Of a stretch of 64,000 nt of DNA, positions 63,607 to 64,000 are shown piece after piece. Source of the DNA: Symsagittifera roscoffensis (taxonomy: Eukaryota; Xenacoelomorpha; Acoela; Convolutidae); the NCBI RefSeq assembly GCF_963678635.1, contig NC_087064.1:79276512-79340511 (forward strand), written 5' to 3'. The stretch's first letter is position 1; each line of letters starts with the position of its first letter. Position numbers and translations under genes: made by a program. The notes below the pieces were generated by a model that did not search any database, was not told the DNA's origin, and saw only the letters and a program-made list of their open reading frames with translations.

Positions 63607-63869
63607 TCAGACACCGTACAATTTCGCAAAAACTGACGCGCTTATTGTTTGAACTGAAAATTTTGCATTAGCAATTTGAGTTGCCAGAAAAATTCTGGTT
63701 TCGAACGAGTGGGTCGTTTTCGTAGGTTAAAATTAGGAATCCACAGCTGATCCTTAGCGGAAAAATCAACTGCTAGTTTTCCATAAAAAACACGGTTTGG
63801 AGATCGTAGACATCGTAGAAATTTTTGCACATTGTAGACATCTATCTTAGTTACTTTTGTCATTATCAA

Positions 63870-64000
63870 GTGACGAAGGACCTATTTTATAGGAATAGAC
63901 TTAGGTTGCATGTTTAGTTTTTATAAAGCCCTCGGTAAGAGACAGCTCCCTTTCAAGAAAATTTCTTTGAGCGTATAAATTGTAGACAACTTCTTCGTTC
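63870..64000. other. Window end, nothing identified
   Basis: AT-rich sequence with no frame or repeat recognised. Confidence 0.4.

Overview
The window is invertebrate metazoan nuclear DNA. It is AT-rich, has large introns with GT-AG borders, contains one host receptor gene, and is crowded with transposable elements. Nothing in it is prokaryotic, and the sequence alone does not fix the phylum.

Host gene. Ten exons on the + strand (18451-58411) join with consistent splice phases into one frame of 1,074 codons including the stop. They encode the C-terminal part of a single-pass receptor: the end of one Ig domain, one more Ig domain, three FN3 domains, a transmembrane helix, and a long Pro/Ser/Tyr-rich tail with an LPPPP motif. 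Three FN3 domains directly before the membrane, after Ig domains, is the Roundabout (Robo) layout. The 5' exons lie outside the window.

Giant LTR retroelements. Two related copies of one Ty3/gypsy-type, env-bearing element lie on the + strand. Copy B (31379-50308, 18.9 kb, 410-bp LTRs, 4-bp target duplication AATA) sits inside an intron of the receptor gene and ends 37 bases before the next exon. Copy A (1-9878) is cut by the window start. Layout: LTR, leader, long gag with one CCHC knuckle, pol (protease, RT, RNase H, integrase with GPY/F), a spacer with small hydrophobic frames, a methionine-free Pro/Ser-rich frame (ORF-X), a large envelope-like gene, and a further ~640-codon gene (ORF-Z) whose ATG overlaps the env stop (ATGA) and which carries an apparent 85-nt intron. 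Both copies have frameshifts and nonsense codons. The size, the extra genes and the A-rich, G-poor strand make this the most unusual object here.

Other mobile DNA. A full-length Ty1/copia element (13697-18231, minus strand) has an intact 1,310-codon gag-pol, LTRs that read identical and a 5-bp target duplication, so it is very young. There is a hAT-type MITE family (TIR CAGGGGCGG..., 8-bp duplications) with several copies, a second 350-bp MITE, a 589-bp palindrome, a foldback element built of 13-mers, a dispersed hairpin motif, and several tandem arrays.

Downstream of the receptor gene (59-64 kb) are unrecognised minus-strand coding fragments, a 136-bp tandem array, and two decayed fragments that resemble capsid-type proteins of Polinton/Maverick elements.
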